Positions 28,816 through 38,685 are shown, counted from the stretch's first letter. The stretch: 64,000 nt of DNA from Marinomonas atlantica (GCF_001639725.1 NZ_LTAW01000008.1:62001-126000); one strand, 5' to 3'. The notes: a model not told the origin generated them from the letters alone. Numbers and translations: made by a program.

Positions 28816-29712
28816 CTATTTCGTTACAATGGCTTGATTCAGCAACCAATCACGGAAGGTAACCACTTGTTCTAAGTCGGCCTTATCGGCGGGATAAGAC
28901 AACAAGTACTCGTGCGGTGTTTCTAGGGCTTGGCTAAAAGGTGCCACTAACTCACCGTTGGTAAGGCTTTGTTTGGCAATAATAGACGGGAGTATCGCGA
29001 TGCCCATACCATGCTTTGCAGCTTCCAGTAACATATGGAAGTGTGCAAAAGCAGGCCCTGCTAACGAATCACTCTCTAAGTCATGAGCGGCTAGCCAATC
29101 AGGCCAAGCATTAATACGCGAGGTTAAATGTAACAGTGGAAAATCAAGTACATTGCTAGGCGTTAATTTATCTATGTTTAGCTGCTCTAAAATAGAAGGG
29201 GCACAAACGGCCTCAACAGACTCACTCAACAAATGATGACTGACGGCACGAGGCCAATGATCGCCACCATAATGCAGAATAATATCAATCGCTTCCGGAT
29301 CAAATTTAGCCGCATCATCGAGCGAGCGTACTTTGATTTGGAACTGAGGGTTCGTTTTAGAAAATTCGGCCAATTTTGGCATTAGCCAATAAGATGCGAA
29401 CGTCGGTAACGCTGAGATCGTCAGAGTGGTCTTTTCATCTTCACGATGCAACATGCGCAAACTGGCATTTTCCATGCAATCTAATAGCGGGACGATCTCT
29501 TTGTAATACGCTGCGCCCGTATTGGTAAGTACCAGTCGTTTATTTAATCGAATAAATAAATCTCTCGACAAAAATTCTTCCAGATTACGAATCTGACGAC
29601 TGACGGCACTCTGAGTAAGATATAACTCTTGCGCGGCACGTGTAAAACTTAAGTGTCGAACAGACGCTTCAAAGCATTTGAGTGCCGTCGAGGATGGAAT
29701 GTATCTGCGCAT
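28816..29712 (-). CDS. LysR-family regulator, GcvA-like
   Basis: The 298-residue protein has an N-terminal winged helix-turn-helix (about 10-70; LKCFEASVRHLSFTRAAQEL, then TQSAVSRQIRNLEEFL) and a C-terminal effector domain. The sequence resembles GcvA-type regulators. It follows the FAD oxidase gene amaA on the same strand after 144 bases, so it may regulate pipecolate/lysine use, but no target site was identified. Confidence 0.85.
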   Translation of the reverse strand: MRRYIPSSTALKCFEASVRHLSFTRAAQELYLTQSAVSRQIRNLEEFLSRDLFIRLNKRLVLTNTGAAYYKEIVPLLDCMENASLRMLHREDEKTTLTISALPTFASYWLMPKLAEFSKTNPQFQIKVRSLDDAAKFDPEAIDIILHYGGDHWPRAVSHHLLSESVEAVCAPSILEQLNIDKLTPSNVLDFPLLHLTSRINAWPDWLAAHDLESDSLAGPAFAHFHMLLEAAKHGMGIAILPSIIAKQSLTNGELVAPFSQALETPHEYLLSYPADKADLEQVVTFRDWLLNQAIVTK

Positions 29713-29856
29713 CGGGCGACCATGTTTAGAATGATGGAAAACAACTGTACATTAATTTTTTAAAACTCGACCATTGTGACGCTAAAAAAAACGATTGTCA
29801 TTATGGGTTTCTCGTTTTTTATGTCAAAAATCTCTGAACAGTTGCATTCCGTTAGG

Positions 29857-31128
29857 CTATTTCAATAGGTGCGCGGATTGCCCGTAATGATAGCCATGAG
29901 CCCCCACTTCGTAGAACATTCGCTTAACTTCGCGCAAAGGAATATCGCGTAATGTTGTCATGGGTACCGACAAATTGTCACGGTGTCCAGCAAACCATTC
30001 TGCCAGCTCTTTACCAACCACCGTTCCTGGCCCAATCCCTCGACCACTATAACCTGCAATACTAAACAAACCTCGCTGTAGTTGTTGGCAGTGTGGCAAA
30101 TGATCTTCGCTATAAGCGATCTTGCCCGTCCACGAAAACTCCCACTCCACTTTATTAAGTATTGGCCAAAGCTCTTTCAGACGTTGCGAGGCCCAGCTTG
30201 CATGATAGTGTGATTCTCCTCCCATACCACCAAAGACCAAACGCCCTTGTTGATCCATACGGAACGAGCTCATGACAGTGCAAGTATCCCAGCAACCCTC
30301 TTTGTTAGGTAGAACCGTACTTAATTGCTGGTCTGACAATGGTTTCGTCGCCAACTGACTGTAAAAAATAGGTACAAATTTACGCGCTTGGTCTTTCACA
30401 CCGTATTCGCCATAAGCGTTCGTCGCCAGTATGACACGGTCAGCTTTTAGATGACCTTGAGCCGTTTTAACGTTCCATAAGTCACCTTCCGGTACAATAT
30501 TTTCTACCGGTGAATGATCAAATAGTTGTGCGCCTTCTTTTAATGCTGCGCGAGCTAAGCCTCGGGCATAAGCTAGCGGCTGAATCGTTCCAGCTCTAGG
30601 ATCAAACAACGCGGCATTGAATTTCTCTGAACCTATACGCTCTTGTGCCTCTGCAGCGGATAATAATTCTACTGGTGCTCCACGACGTTGCATTTGCTCA
30701 CAGCGACGCTGAAGTTGTGTTAGGCCCAACTTGCCTACGCCACAATGCAATGTGCCATGTCGAGTTGCTTCACATTCAATGCCGTACTCTTCAATCAGGC
30801 CATACACGTAACTGGGCGCCACGGCCAATGCATCATATAAGGTACGTCCCGCTTCAGCGCCTAGCTGTCGATCCAACTCATCAGGCTCTAGCCATAACCC
30901 AGCATTGGCTAAGCCGACATTTCGTCCAGACCCACCAAAGCCAATTTCTTCGGCCTCGACCAGCGCGACACTTATACCCAGTTTCGCTAAATGCAACGCC
31001 GCAGATAATCCAGTAAATCCACCACCTACGATGGCGACATCTACCGTCAGTTCTTGATCAAGCATCGGTAACTCTGGCGCAGTTGGGGCACTGGCACGCC
31101 ATAAAGAATCACAAGGCTGCATCAACAT
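29857..31128 (-). CDS. amaA: FAD-dependent oxidase, probable L-pipecolate oxidase AmaA
   Basis: The 423-residue DAO-family flavoprotein has the dinucleotide motif VAIVGGGFTGLSAALHLAK (about 31-49), ATNAYGEYG and a C-terminal FAD-contact region GYSGRGIGPGT. The family also includes gamma-glutamylputrescine oxidase. The location next to amaB, a LysR gene and a DUF1338 gene matches the Pseudomonas putida amaA-amaB-hglS locus, so L-pipecolate to piperideine-6-carboxylate is the favoured reaction. A terminator-like hairpin separates it from amaB. Confidence 0.78.
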   Translation of the reverse strand: MLMQPCDSLWRASAPTAPELPMLDQELTVDVAIVGGGFTGLSAALHLAKLGISVALVEAEEIGFGGSGRNVGLANAGLWLEPDELDRQLGAEAGRTLYDALAVAPSYVYGLIEEYGIECEATRHGTLHCGVGKLGLTQLQRRCEQMQRRGAPVELLSAAEAQERIGSEKFNAALFDPRAGTIQPLAYARGLARAALKEGAQLFDHSPVENIVPEGDLWNVKTAQGHLKADRVILATNAYGEYGVKDQARKFVPIFYSQLATKPLSDQQLSTVLPNKEGCWDTCTVMSSFRMDQQGRLVFGGMGGESHYHASWASQRLKELWPILNKVEWEFSWTGKIAYSEDHLPHCQQLQRGLFSIAGYSGRGIGPGTVVGKELAEWFAGHRDNLSVPMTTLRDIPLREVKRMFYEVGAHGYHYGQSAHLLK

Positions 31129-31178
31129 AGAGACGAACTCCTATAACGCAAAAAGATAAAAAGACTTATTCGAAAATC

Positions 31179-31208
31179 AAAAAAGGCGAGCAAAGACTCG
31201 CCTTTTTT
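31179..31208 (-). terminator. terminator or attenuator between amaB and amaA
   Basis: A perfect 12-bp inverted repeat (31179-31190 with 31197-31208, 6-base loop) of the form AAAAAAGGCGAG/CTCGCCTTTTTT lies 21 bases past the amaB stop. On the minus strand it ends in a T run, so most amaB transcripts should stop here. Confidence 0.85.
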
Positions 31209-31229
31209 ACAGAGTGGGGAACGCTTCGA

Positions 31230-32774
31230 TTATTCGAAAACAATACCCTGAGCCAGTGGTAAATCACCACCGTAGTTGACTGTGTTAGTGGTACGGCGCA
31301 TGTAGTTGCGCCATGCATCAGAGCCTGATTCACGACCACCACCGGTCTCTTTTTCACCGCCAAACGCACCACCAATCTCAGCACCAGAAGTACCGATATT
31401 GACATTGGCAATACCACAATCTGAACCGTCAGGAGACATAAACATTTCAGCTTCACGCATGCTTTCAGTGAACACTGCAGAAGACAAGCCTTGTGGCACT
31501 TCGTTTTGAATGTCGATGGCTTCTTCGAAAGTTTTGTATGTCAACACGTACATAATAGGAGCGAAGGTTTCTTCGTGAACAATCGGTGCATCATGAGCAA
31601 TGCGAACAATCGCAGGTTTCACATAGAAACCACCTGCTGGTACGCCTTCTGTTACGCGTTCACCACCACATACAACCTCACCACCTTGTGCTTTAGCCGC
31701 TTCCAACGCACTTTGCATACGAGCAAAGCTGCCTTCGTCGATCAGCGGCCCAACTAGATTTCCGTCTTCTAATGGGTTACCAATACGCAATGTGCCGTAC
31801 GATTTCGCTACACGTTCAACCAAACCATCTACGACTGACTCATGAGTGATTAAGCGACGAAGTGTTGTACAACGCTGACCAGCCGTACCCGCTGCAGAAA
31901 ATACGATTGCACGTAATGCAAGATCTAGATCCGCCGTATCGGATACGATCATGGCATTGTTGCCACCTAGCTCTAATAAAGAACGACCAAGACGACCAGC
32001 TACTGTTTTCGCAACTGCTACGCCCATTGCAGTAGAACCTGTTGCAGAAACAAGTGGGAACACAGGACTCGCTGAAATCGCTTCACCTAAATCACGACCA
32101 CCGATCATTACACTGACCGAAGCTTTTGGAATATCTGGCATATCAGCAATCACGTTTTGCGCAATTTTATACATTGCCAATGCACATAACGGCGCTTTTT
32201 CAGAAGGTTTAAGCAGAATAGGATCGCCACACACTAGACCTAACATAGCGTTCCACGCCCATACTGCCATCGGGAAGTTAAAAGCGGTAATTACTGCGAC
32301 TGGGCCAAGTGGGTGCCATTGCTCCATCATTCGGTGACCAGGACGTTCAGAGACAATAGACAAACCATGCAACATGCGTGATTGACCAACCGCAAAGTCA
32401 CATACGTCAATCCACTCTTGAACTTCTCCCAATGCCTCTGGAAGAATTTTGCCAGCTTCTAATGAGATAACTTGCGCCAATTCTGTCTTGTATTTACGTG
32501 CTTCTTCACCAATACGGCGCACTAACTCACCGCGACGAGGAGCTGGAATAGAACGCAATGTTTTAAAAGCATCTTGCAGCTGAGCGTTAACGTCTTCTAG
32601 CTGTGCTGGCGTTGCATTGTTAAAAGTAGACAGCGCCGCTCCATCAATAGGGCTGTGCGCAGAAAAAGCACTGCCTTCACCCAAAGACACTGAGTTACCT
32701 GTTAATACGCTGTAAAAGGTCTCGCCTTGTTTTAGGCTGTTAATACCCAGTGTTTCTAAGCACGTTAATGTCAT
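31230..32774 (-). CDS. amaB: aldehyde dehydrogenase, probable aminoadipate-semialdehyde dehydrogenase AmaB
   Basis: AmaB oxidises 2-aminoadipate semialdehyde, the open form of piperideine-6-carboxylate, to 2-aminoadipate. The 514-residue NAD-dependent enzyme has catalytic Glu268 (LLELGGNNA) and Cys302 (GTAGQRCTTLRR). The Cys is set in an ALDH7 (antiquitin)-type sequence, and EWIDVCDFAVGQSRML is also ALDH7-like. Length fits. Substrate is inferred from the family and the neighbours. The promoter side faces the divergent LysR gene. Confidence 0.88.
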   Translation of the reverse strand: MTLTCLETLGINSLKQGETFYSVLTGNSVSLGEGSAFSAHSPIDGAALSTFNNATPAQLEDVNAQLQDAFKTLRSIPAPRRGELVRRIGEEARKYKTELAQVISLEAGKILPEALGEVQEWIDVCDFAVGQSRMLHGLSIVSERPGHRMMEQWHPLGPVAVITAFNFPMAVWAWNAMLGLVCGDPILLKPSEKAPLCALAMYKIAQNVIADMPDIPKASVSVMIGGRDLGEAISASPVFPLVSATGSTAMGVAVAKTVAGRLGRSLLELGGNNAMIVSDTADLDLALRAIVFSAAGTAGQRCTTLRRLITHESVVDGLVERVAKSYGTLRIGNPLEDGNLVGPLIDEGSFARMQSALEAAKAQGGEVVCGGERVTEGVPAGGFYVKPAIVRIAHDAPIVHEETFAPIMYVLTYKTFEEAIDIQNEVPQGLSSAVFTESMREAEMFMSPDGSDCGIANVNIGTSGAEIGGAFGGEKETGGGRESGSDAWRNYMRRTTNTVNYGGDLPLAQGIVFE

Positions 32775-32883
32775 GGTTTATCCCCATCTATTTCATCAAG
32801 TAAATTTAAATTGCATCAAGCAAGTTTGAAATCACTCTACCCACTAGATGTATTGATGAGAAATATTGATTTTATGGATATGG

Positions 32884-32900
32884 TATAGGTTTAGCCTATA
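32884..32900. promoter_or_regulatory. LysR-type operator between amaB and the LysR gene
   Basis: The 17-base perfect dyad TATAGG-TTTAG-CCTATA contains the T-N11-A core of LysR sites and lies midway in the divergent promoter region, 47 bases before the lysR start codon. Confidence 0.6.
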
Positions 32901-32946
32901 ATAAAGGTCGTTTGTCTTATAAACCAATCAGATCAAGGAGCCTAAT

Positions 32947-33801
32947 GTGGACATTCGCTCACTGCGATATTTTATCGCGGTTTTTGAAGAACGCAGTTTA
33001 AGTGCCGCAGCCAAGCGCTGTTTTGTCGCTCAGCCCTCTATTTCAACAACATTAGCGCAACTTGAAGGAGACCTAGGCACTCAGCTTTTTGTACGCCATT
33101 CGAAAGGTGTGATTCCTACAGACAGCGGTGCTCAGTTATACCCTCATGCCTGTCGCATGGTGAATGAGATGAATGCTATGCGCAGTATGTTTGTCGATTC
33201 CCATGCACCGCTTGAAGTCTCGATTGCTTTAACACCTTTTCTTTCAGGCGCTTTAGTCAGTCAAGTACTGAAGACTTTGTTAGATGAAATCCCTGGTCTC
33301 ACCTTCAGCTTAGTGGATGCATCTGAGGAAGCAGATTTACGTTTTACTTGCGATAGTTTTGTTACCGACAACGATGTGTTCTATCAATTATGGGAAGACA
33401 ACTATGTGATTGCGATGATCAATGATCACTGGCTGACTGAGTTTGCTTCTCTATCGATTAAACAAATCGACAAATTGGCATTCATTTCACGCCGCCCATG
33501 CGACATACAAGAATCGTGGAATTACTTGCTACAAAAACAAGGCATTAGCATGGATATTCGAGCTCAAGTAAAAACCGAAGAATACGCTCTTGATCTCGTT
33601 GCCGCAGGACTGGGGATATCGCTGATACCTGAGCATTCGCTTAGAGGAAGGCAAGATGTCACCATACGACCGATTAATGATGTCGCACTTAAACGCGTTG
33701 TCGGCATTGCTCACAACAAAGGTATTAATCTTCCTGCGCATTTAATCAACACAATTTTGTCAATGAAGCCCCTCATGAACAACAAAACCGCAGCCATTTA
33801 A
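32947..33801 (+). CDS. LysR-family regulator of the lysine/pipecolate genes
   Basis: The 284-residue protein has an N-terminal helix-turn-helix (LRYFIAVFEERSLSAAAKRC then QPSISTTLAQLEGDLG) and an effector domain. It begins at GTG behind an AAGGAG site. It is transcribed divergently from amaB, and a perfect T-N11-A dyad lies between them, so autoregulation and control of amaB are likely. A LysR gene occupies the same place (PP_5259) in P. putida as I recall. The inducer cannot be read from sequence. Confidence 0.85.
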   Translation: MDIRSLRYFIAVFEERSLSAAAKRCFVAQPSISTTLAQLEGDLGTQLFVRHSKGVIPTDSGAQLYPHACRMVNEMNAMRSMFVDSHAPLEVSIALTPFLSGALVSQVLKTLLDEIPGLTFSLVDASEEADLRFTCDSFVTDNDVFYQLWEDNYVIAMINDHWLTEFASLSIKQIDKLAFISRRPCDIQESWNYLLQKQGISMDIRAQVKTEEYALDLVAAGLGISLIPEHSLRGRQDVTIRPINDVALKRVVGIAHNKGINLPAHLINTILSMKPLMNNKTAAI

Positions 33802-33921
33802 GCCAACGCATGAATTTTATGCATCAATAGATGTCATTTTACCTTTTGCGTTGCTGAATCACTCCTCTTACATTGAACCCTATAGAGCGACTCTAGCCAA
33901 CCAAATACGAAGGAGTAACAT

Positions 33922-34728
33922 ATGCCAGTCGATCAGTTTTTTGCATCATTATGGGACACTTATACTGAGGTAGCTCCTCAAGCCCAGCGCATTCAAGCAT
34001 TGTTTGAACAGCAAGGTGAACAGGTCATCAATGACCACATTGCGTTTCGTACTTTTGCCAACTCGCCTATCGCTCTTGAAAAACTTGAGCCCGTTTTAGA
34101 AAGTCTAGGTTACCAAGCCTATGGTGCATTTCGTTTTGACAGCAAACATTTGAAAGCACGTTGCTACAAACATGAAAGCCAAGAAAATGCCCCTAAAATT
34201 TTCTTGTCAGAGCTGTTAACAGAAGAACTGCCTGAAGAATGCCAAACCATCATTGATCGTCTGGTTGCACAAATCCCAAGTGATGTTGTTAAAGGCCCTG
34301 AGATTTTCTGGTCTAAATGTCTTTGGCAGCCCATCGCAGAACAAGATTACTTAACGCTGGTTGAACACAGTGAATACGCCGCGTGGTTAAGTACTATGGG
34401 TATGCAAGCTAATCACTTTACTGTCAGCATCAACCACCTAACCAAAACGCCGACCATTGAACAGGTCAATCAACTACTAATGGATGAAGGCTATACGCTG
34501 AATCAAACAGGTGGGTTGGTGAAAGGTTCACCTGAACTGTTTTTAGAACAGTCTTCAACCATGGCAGACAAAGTGACGTTTACATTTTCAGGCGGTGAAA
34601 CGCGCGTTATTCCTAGCTGCTTCTACGAATTTGCTTTACGTCACAAGCAACCTGACGGCAAACTGTTTGATAGCTTTATCGAAGGCAACGCCGATAAGAT
34701 CTTTGATTCAACGAATGCATCAAGCTAG
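33922..34728 (+). CDS. DUF1338 protein, likely 2-oxoadipate dioxygenase/decarboxylase (HglS-type, short form)
   Basis: DUF1338 enzymes of the HglS type are Fe(II)-dependent and convert 2-oxoadipate to D-2-hydroxyglutarate in D-lysine breakdown. The 268-residue product keeps the likely metal ligands: His in NDHIAFRTF (near 38), His in QANHFTVSIN and Glu in SCFYEFALRH. P. putida HglS is much longer (about 460 residues), so this is a short DUF1338 form. Its closeness to amaA/amaB supports the lysine role; the reaction is inferred. AGGAG precedes the ATG. Confidence 0.72.
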   Translation: MPVDQFFASLWDTYTEVAPQAQRIQALFEQQGEQVINDHIAFRTFANSPIALEKLEPVLESLGYQAYGAFRFDSKHLKARCYKHESQENAPKIFLSELLTEELPEECQTIIDRLVAQIPSDVVKGPEIFWSKCLWQPIAEQDYLTLVEHSEYAAWLSTMGMQANHFTVSINHLTKTPTIEQVNQLLMDEGYTLNQTGGLVKGSPELFLEQSSTMADKVTFTFSGGETRVIPSCFYEFALRHKQPDGKLFDSFIEGNADKIFDSTNASS

Positions 34729-34736
34729 ATCTATTT

Positions 34737-34766
34737 AAGTACCGCGTTAGTTTAAACGCGGTACTT
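34737..34766. terminator. terminator overlapping the end of the convergent lipoprotein gene
   Basis: A 12-bp perfect inverted repeat (34737-34748 with 34755-34766) plus T run lies 9 bases past the DUF1338 stop. Its second arm covers the last codons of the minus-strand gene ending at 34747, so coding and terminator functions share the same DNA. Confidence 0.8.
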
Positions 34767-35388
34767 TTGCTTGCAACTCCAACGTCAACGAAGCTTGTGC
34801 CAGCACTTCTCCAGCATAATAAAACACTTGTAGCGTGATCGGCGTATCAGGACTACTTGGGCTTAAATCCATAGTATCTTGACCTTCAATATACAAGTTG
34901 CCTTCTTCGTTCCAAATCACATTAAGCACAATCTCTTGTCCTGTCGCACTCATTAGGCGCCACTGAGCTTCCTCTGAACGGTATAGCGTTAAAGGTTCCG
35001 CATAATAAATATGTTGTTGTGCATCTCGGATATTCACTGCCATTAACACTGCAAGGTCACCTGTAGAAGGCTGTTGCTTACGCTCAACTAACACTTGATC
35101 CAACTTTGAAATCGCAGCTTTAGCCACGCTAATATTGTGCTGATTCTGCTCCGCGATCGCTTTCTGACCTGCCTCGGCCGTGCTAATTAACGGCGCACCC
35201 TGCTGCAAGGTTGGAATGATATGTGCTCGCTGCCAAAGTCGATCAAGCAAGGTGGCCAACTCGACCTGCTGCTGATCACGCGTTTGTTTAACAGCTGACT
35301 TTGTTTCTATACTACTGCAGGCAATTAGGCTGCTGATAAAAAGAATGCAACATAATGCCTTTAAACTGTTATAAAACACTGCTTTCAC
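34747..35388 (-). CDS. putative lipoprotein, function unknown
   Basis: The 213-residue protein has a lipoprotein signal peptide with lipobox LIAC (Cys24), followed by SSIETKS. The residue at +2 is Ser, so outer-membrane sorting is expected. The mature part has a helical region (about 35-100, rich in Gln, Ala and Lys) and a C-terminal beta-rich half. I do not recognise the family. It is divergent from the rhodanese-grxC-secB genes and convergent with the DUF1338 gene. Confidence 0.75.
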   Translation of the reverse strand: MKAVFYNSLKALCCILFISSLIACSSIETKSAVKQTRDQQQVELATLLDRLWQRAHIIPTLQQGAPLISTAEAGQKAIAEQNQHNISVAKAAISKLDQVLVERKQQPSTGDLAVLMAVNIRDAQQHIYYAEPLTLYRSEEAQWRLMSATGQEIVLNVIWNEEGNLYIEGQDTMDLSPSSPDTPITLQVFYYAGEVLAQASLTLELQAKVPRLN

Positions 35389-35477
35389 TCCATTTTTGCT
35401 CTACTGGTTTGCTAGTATGTACCCTTTACCCTCACCGTGTATAATGCTTCGCAGTTTTTTGACAGGCTTGAACCGAT

Positions 35478-35894
35478 ATGATGAACCAACTAATAGAATT
35501 TTCTTTGAACCATTGGGAAATGGTAGCGGTCTTTATTGCCATCGCTGCTACTGTGATTTTTATAGAAACCCGAGGGGGTGCTCGCACCGTGACTCCCGCC
35601 GCAGCGACCAATTTAATCAACGATAAAGAAGCGGTTGTCGTCGACATTCGTCCAGCAAACGAGTTTCGTACAGGCCACTTAACTGGCTCAATCAATATTC
35701 CTTCTGCAAAACTAAAAGATTCATCCGATACCCTAGAAAAATACAAATCATCCCCCATTATCTTAGTATGTAAAAATGGGATGACGGCTGGCTCTAGTTC
35801 TAAAGAGCTGATTAAGTCGGGATTTGATGTCTACAAGCTTCAAGGCGGCATCACTGAATGGCAGAGTGCTGGTCTACCACTTGTTAAAAAATAA
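35478..35894 (+). CDS. membrane-anchored rhodanese-like protein (YibN type)
   Basis: The 138-residue protein has one N-terminal membrane helix (about 14-32) and a rhodanese domain whose active-site loop is LVCKNGMTAGSSSKEL, with the catalytic Cys present. YibN-type proteins precede grxC and secB in many gammaproteobacteria, as here (14-base gap to grxC). The exact sulfur donor or acceptor is unknown to me; the context suggests a link to envelope biogenesis. The start is one of two adjacent ATG codons. Confidence 0.9.
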   Translation: MMNQLIEFSLNHWEMVAVFIAIAATVIFIETRGGARTVTPAAATNLINDKEAVVVDIRPANEFRTGHLTGSINIPSAKLKDSSDTLEKYKSSPIILVCKNGMTAGSSSKELIKSGFDVYKLQGGITEWQSAGLPLVKK

Positions 35895-35908
35895 TTAAGA
35901 GGTCCGCA

Positions 35909-36166
35909 ATGGCAAATGTCACTATTTATTCAAGCAACTATTGCCCATTTTGCTTCCGTGCAAAACAACTGTTGCAACACAAGCAAGCGGACTTCAGTGA
36001 AATCTGTGTCGACGGCGACCATACTTCACGTCAACAAATGAAGGAAAAAAGCGGTCGCCACACGGTACCGCAAATCTGGATTGGCGAGCGTCATGTAGGG
36101 GGTTGCGACGACCTATTTGCTCTCGACAATGCTGGCGAGCTTGATGCTCTGCTTGCTTCTAACTAA
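35909..36166 (+). CDS. grxC: glutaredoxin 3
   Basis: Glutaredoxin reduces disulfides with glutathione. The 85-residue product has the thioredoxin fold with active site CPFC (usual form CPYC) in SSNYCPFCFRAKQLL, the cis-proline motif TVPQIWIG and the glutathione-binding GGCDDLFAL. It lies between the rhodanese gene and secB; gaps are 14 and 18 bases, so one operon. Confidence 0.95.
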   Translation: MANVTIYSSNYCPFCFRAKQLLQHKQADFSEICVDGDHTSRQQMKEKSGRHTVPQIWIGERHVGGCDDLFALDNAGELDALLASN

Positions 36167-36184
36167 ACAAACCAAGGAACTATC

Positions 36185-36646
36185 ATGGCTGAAGAAAACC
36201 AAGCTCAACCACAACTGCAAATTCAACGTATCTTCCTAAAAGATATATCGTTCGAATCTCCTCGCTCTCCACTTGTATTCCAAGAAGAGTGGAAGCCAGA
36301 AGTAGGCCTTGAGCTAAACACTAAAAGCCGTCAAGTTGGTGAGAACCTTTACGAAGTTGTTTTAGACATCACTGTTAACGTTAAAAACAACGATGAACCT
36401 GCCTACCTAGTACAAGTTTTACAAGGTGGCTTATTCACGATTGCTGGCTTTGAAGAGCGCCAACTACATCACGCTCTTGGCGCATTCTGCCCTGGCACAT
36501 TGTTCCCTTACGCACGTGAAGCGATTGACTCTGTTATCACGAAGGGTAGTTTCAACCCAGTGATGCTTGCACCAATTAACTTTGATGCACTGTACCTAGA
36601 AAACCTACAGCAGCAACAAAACGAAACAGCGGAAGCGACTCAATAA
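36185..36646 (+). CDS. secB: protein-export chaperone SecB
   Basis: SecB keeps precursors unfolded and delivers them to SecA. The 153-residue protein has the family landmarks QRIFLKDISFESPRSP near the start, and GGLFTIAGF and CPGTLFPYAREAI in the core. Length is standard. In enterobacteria gpsA follows secB; here a strong terminator follows instead. Confidence 0.96.
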   Translation: MAEENQAQPQLQIQRIFLKDISFESPRSPLVFQEEWKPEVGLELNTKSRQVGENLYEVVLDITVNVKNNDEPAYLVQVLQGGLFTIAGFEERQLHHALGAFCPGTLFPYAREAIDSVITKGSFNPVMLAPINFDALYLENLQQQQNETAEATQ

Positions 36647-36670
36647 TCGCCACTGCCAAGGTTACAAATT

Positions 36671-36706
36671 AAAAATCCGATTAAGGCAACTTAATCGGAT
36701 TTTTTT
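36671..36706 (+). terminator. terminator after secB
   Basis: A perfect 15-bp inverted repeat (36671-36685 with 36690-36704, loop GCAA) followed by T residues. Confidence 0.93.
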
Positions 36707-37004
36707 ATGGGAATTTATAAGTCGTTGCCCAAGCAAGTCGAACCTTACAAAAGGGATGATTCAGTCTTGATTAAGAACACATGCTTTGGATTCGCGCTGA
36801 CGGTCGCGGAGCGACATTGCGCAAGCGAATACAATGCATGGATTCTCCTTTCCACAAAGATTGAAGTAGAGCAAAATTGGGTGATGCTGAGGTTGTGATA
36901 TCGCTTCCCCAAACAGGGTCGGGTCGTACTGGAGGGGAATAGTTGCTACCATCATCAGGTACTATCATTATCGAGGCGTTTGTTTGGCCTCAGCAGGAAC
37001 GCTT
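36707..37004. other. non-coding stretch with a nested hairpin
   Basis: No convincing gene is seen here. The strongest structure is a nested inverted repeat: ATTCGC (36790-36795) with GCGAAT (36825-36830) enclosing GTCGC-GGA-GCGAC (36803-36815), with extra GCGC pairs between. It could be an interspersed repeat or part of a small RNA. The frames across it look like chance: they are Cys/Arg-rich and without ribosome sites. Confidence 0.5.
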
Positions 37005-37127
37005 ATGGCTAAGAAAAAACGTAAACCTTGTCCCTACTGCATGAAGATGCGCTGGATGCTGTTGTATTTGGTTTGCATGGGCATGATTGGTATGCTGTTT
37101 TTACAAGAATTTCTAAATAAAAACTGA
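37005..37127 (+). CDS. 40-residue membrane protein with CPYC motif, function unknown
   Basis: The frame starts MAKKKRKPCPYCMKMR and continues as one hydrophobic helix (about residues 18-34), ending QEFLNKN. It has a good ribosome site (AGGA, 8 bases before ATG), a lysine-rich cytoplasmic start by the positive-inside rule, a CPYC pair and a third Cys in the membrane segment. It is too short for most gene finders. CPYC could bind a metal or act as a redox site; no function is known to me. It is on the opposite strand from pobA and convergent with it. Confidence 0.65.
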   Translation: MAKKKRKPCPYCMKMRWMLLYLVCMGMIGMLFLQEFLNKN

Positions 37128-37237
37128 GCATTACCAACCATGACTATGCTTGTTGAAAAACCAACAAGTTATGCACATTCCATCGCAACCGTTTGACGAT
37201 GACCGGCTTCTTTAATCGCTACCTTCCGGCTACACCA

Positions 37238-38446
<1,209 letters not shown>

Positions 38447-38522
38447 TTACCTGTATTATTTTTGTTCGTTATCATTTCTCAATCACTTAATAATGGACAA
38501 GTAAGAACAAAATAATCAGGAA

Positions 38523-38554
38523 CTTTCAGGACAATAAATTGTACTTTTCGGACA
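38523..38554 (+). promoter_or_regulatory. direct repeats, likely AraC-family operator, between pobA and its regulator
   Basis: CTTTCAGGACA (38523-38533) and CTTTTCGGACA (38544-38554) match at 9 of 11 positions and start 21 bases apart, two helical turns, as expected for an AraC-type dimer. They lie in the divergent region, 83 bases before the pobA start. Confidence 0.6.
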
Positions 38555-38685
38555 GGCAGAGCTTTAATAAAAAGTATAAAAATAGCGTAATTTAAAGACA
38601 TAAAAACCAAATAAAACGCTTTTTAGAGGTTTTTAAGTGCATTATTGGTTTTTGGCAATGACATTAATTTTTCAGTAGAAACATT

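Noticed and set aside
36771-36968. 65-residue frame on the minus strand after secB
   Set aside because: Arg/Pro/Ser-rich and without a ribosome site. The region is better explained by structured repeat-like DNA.
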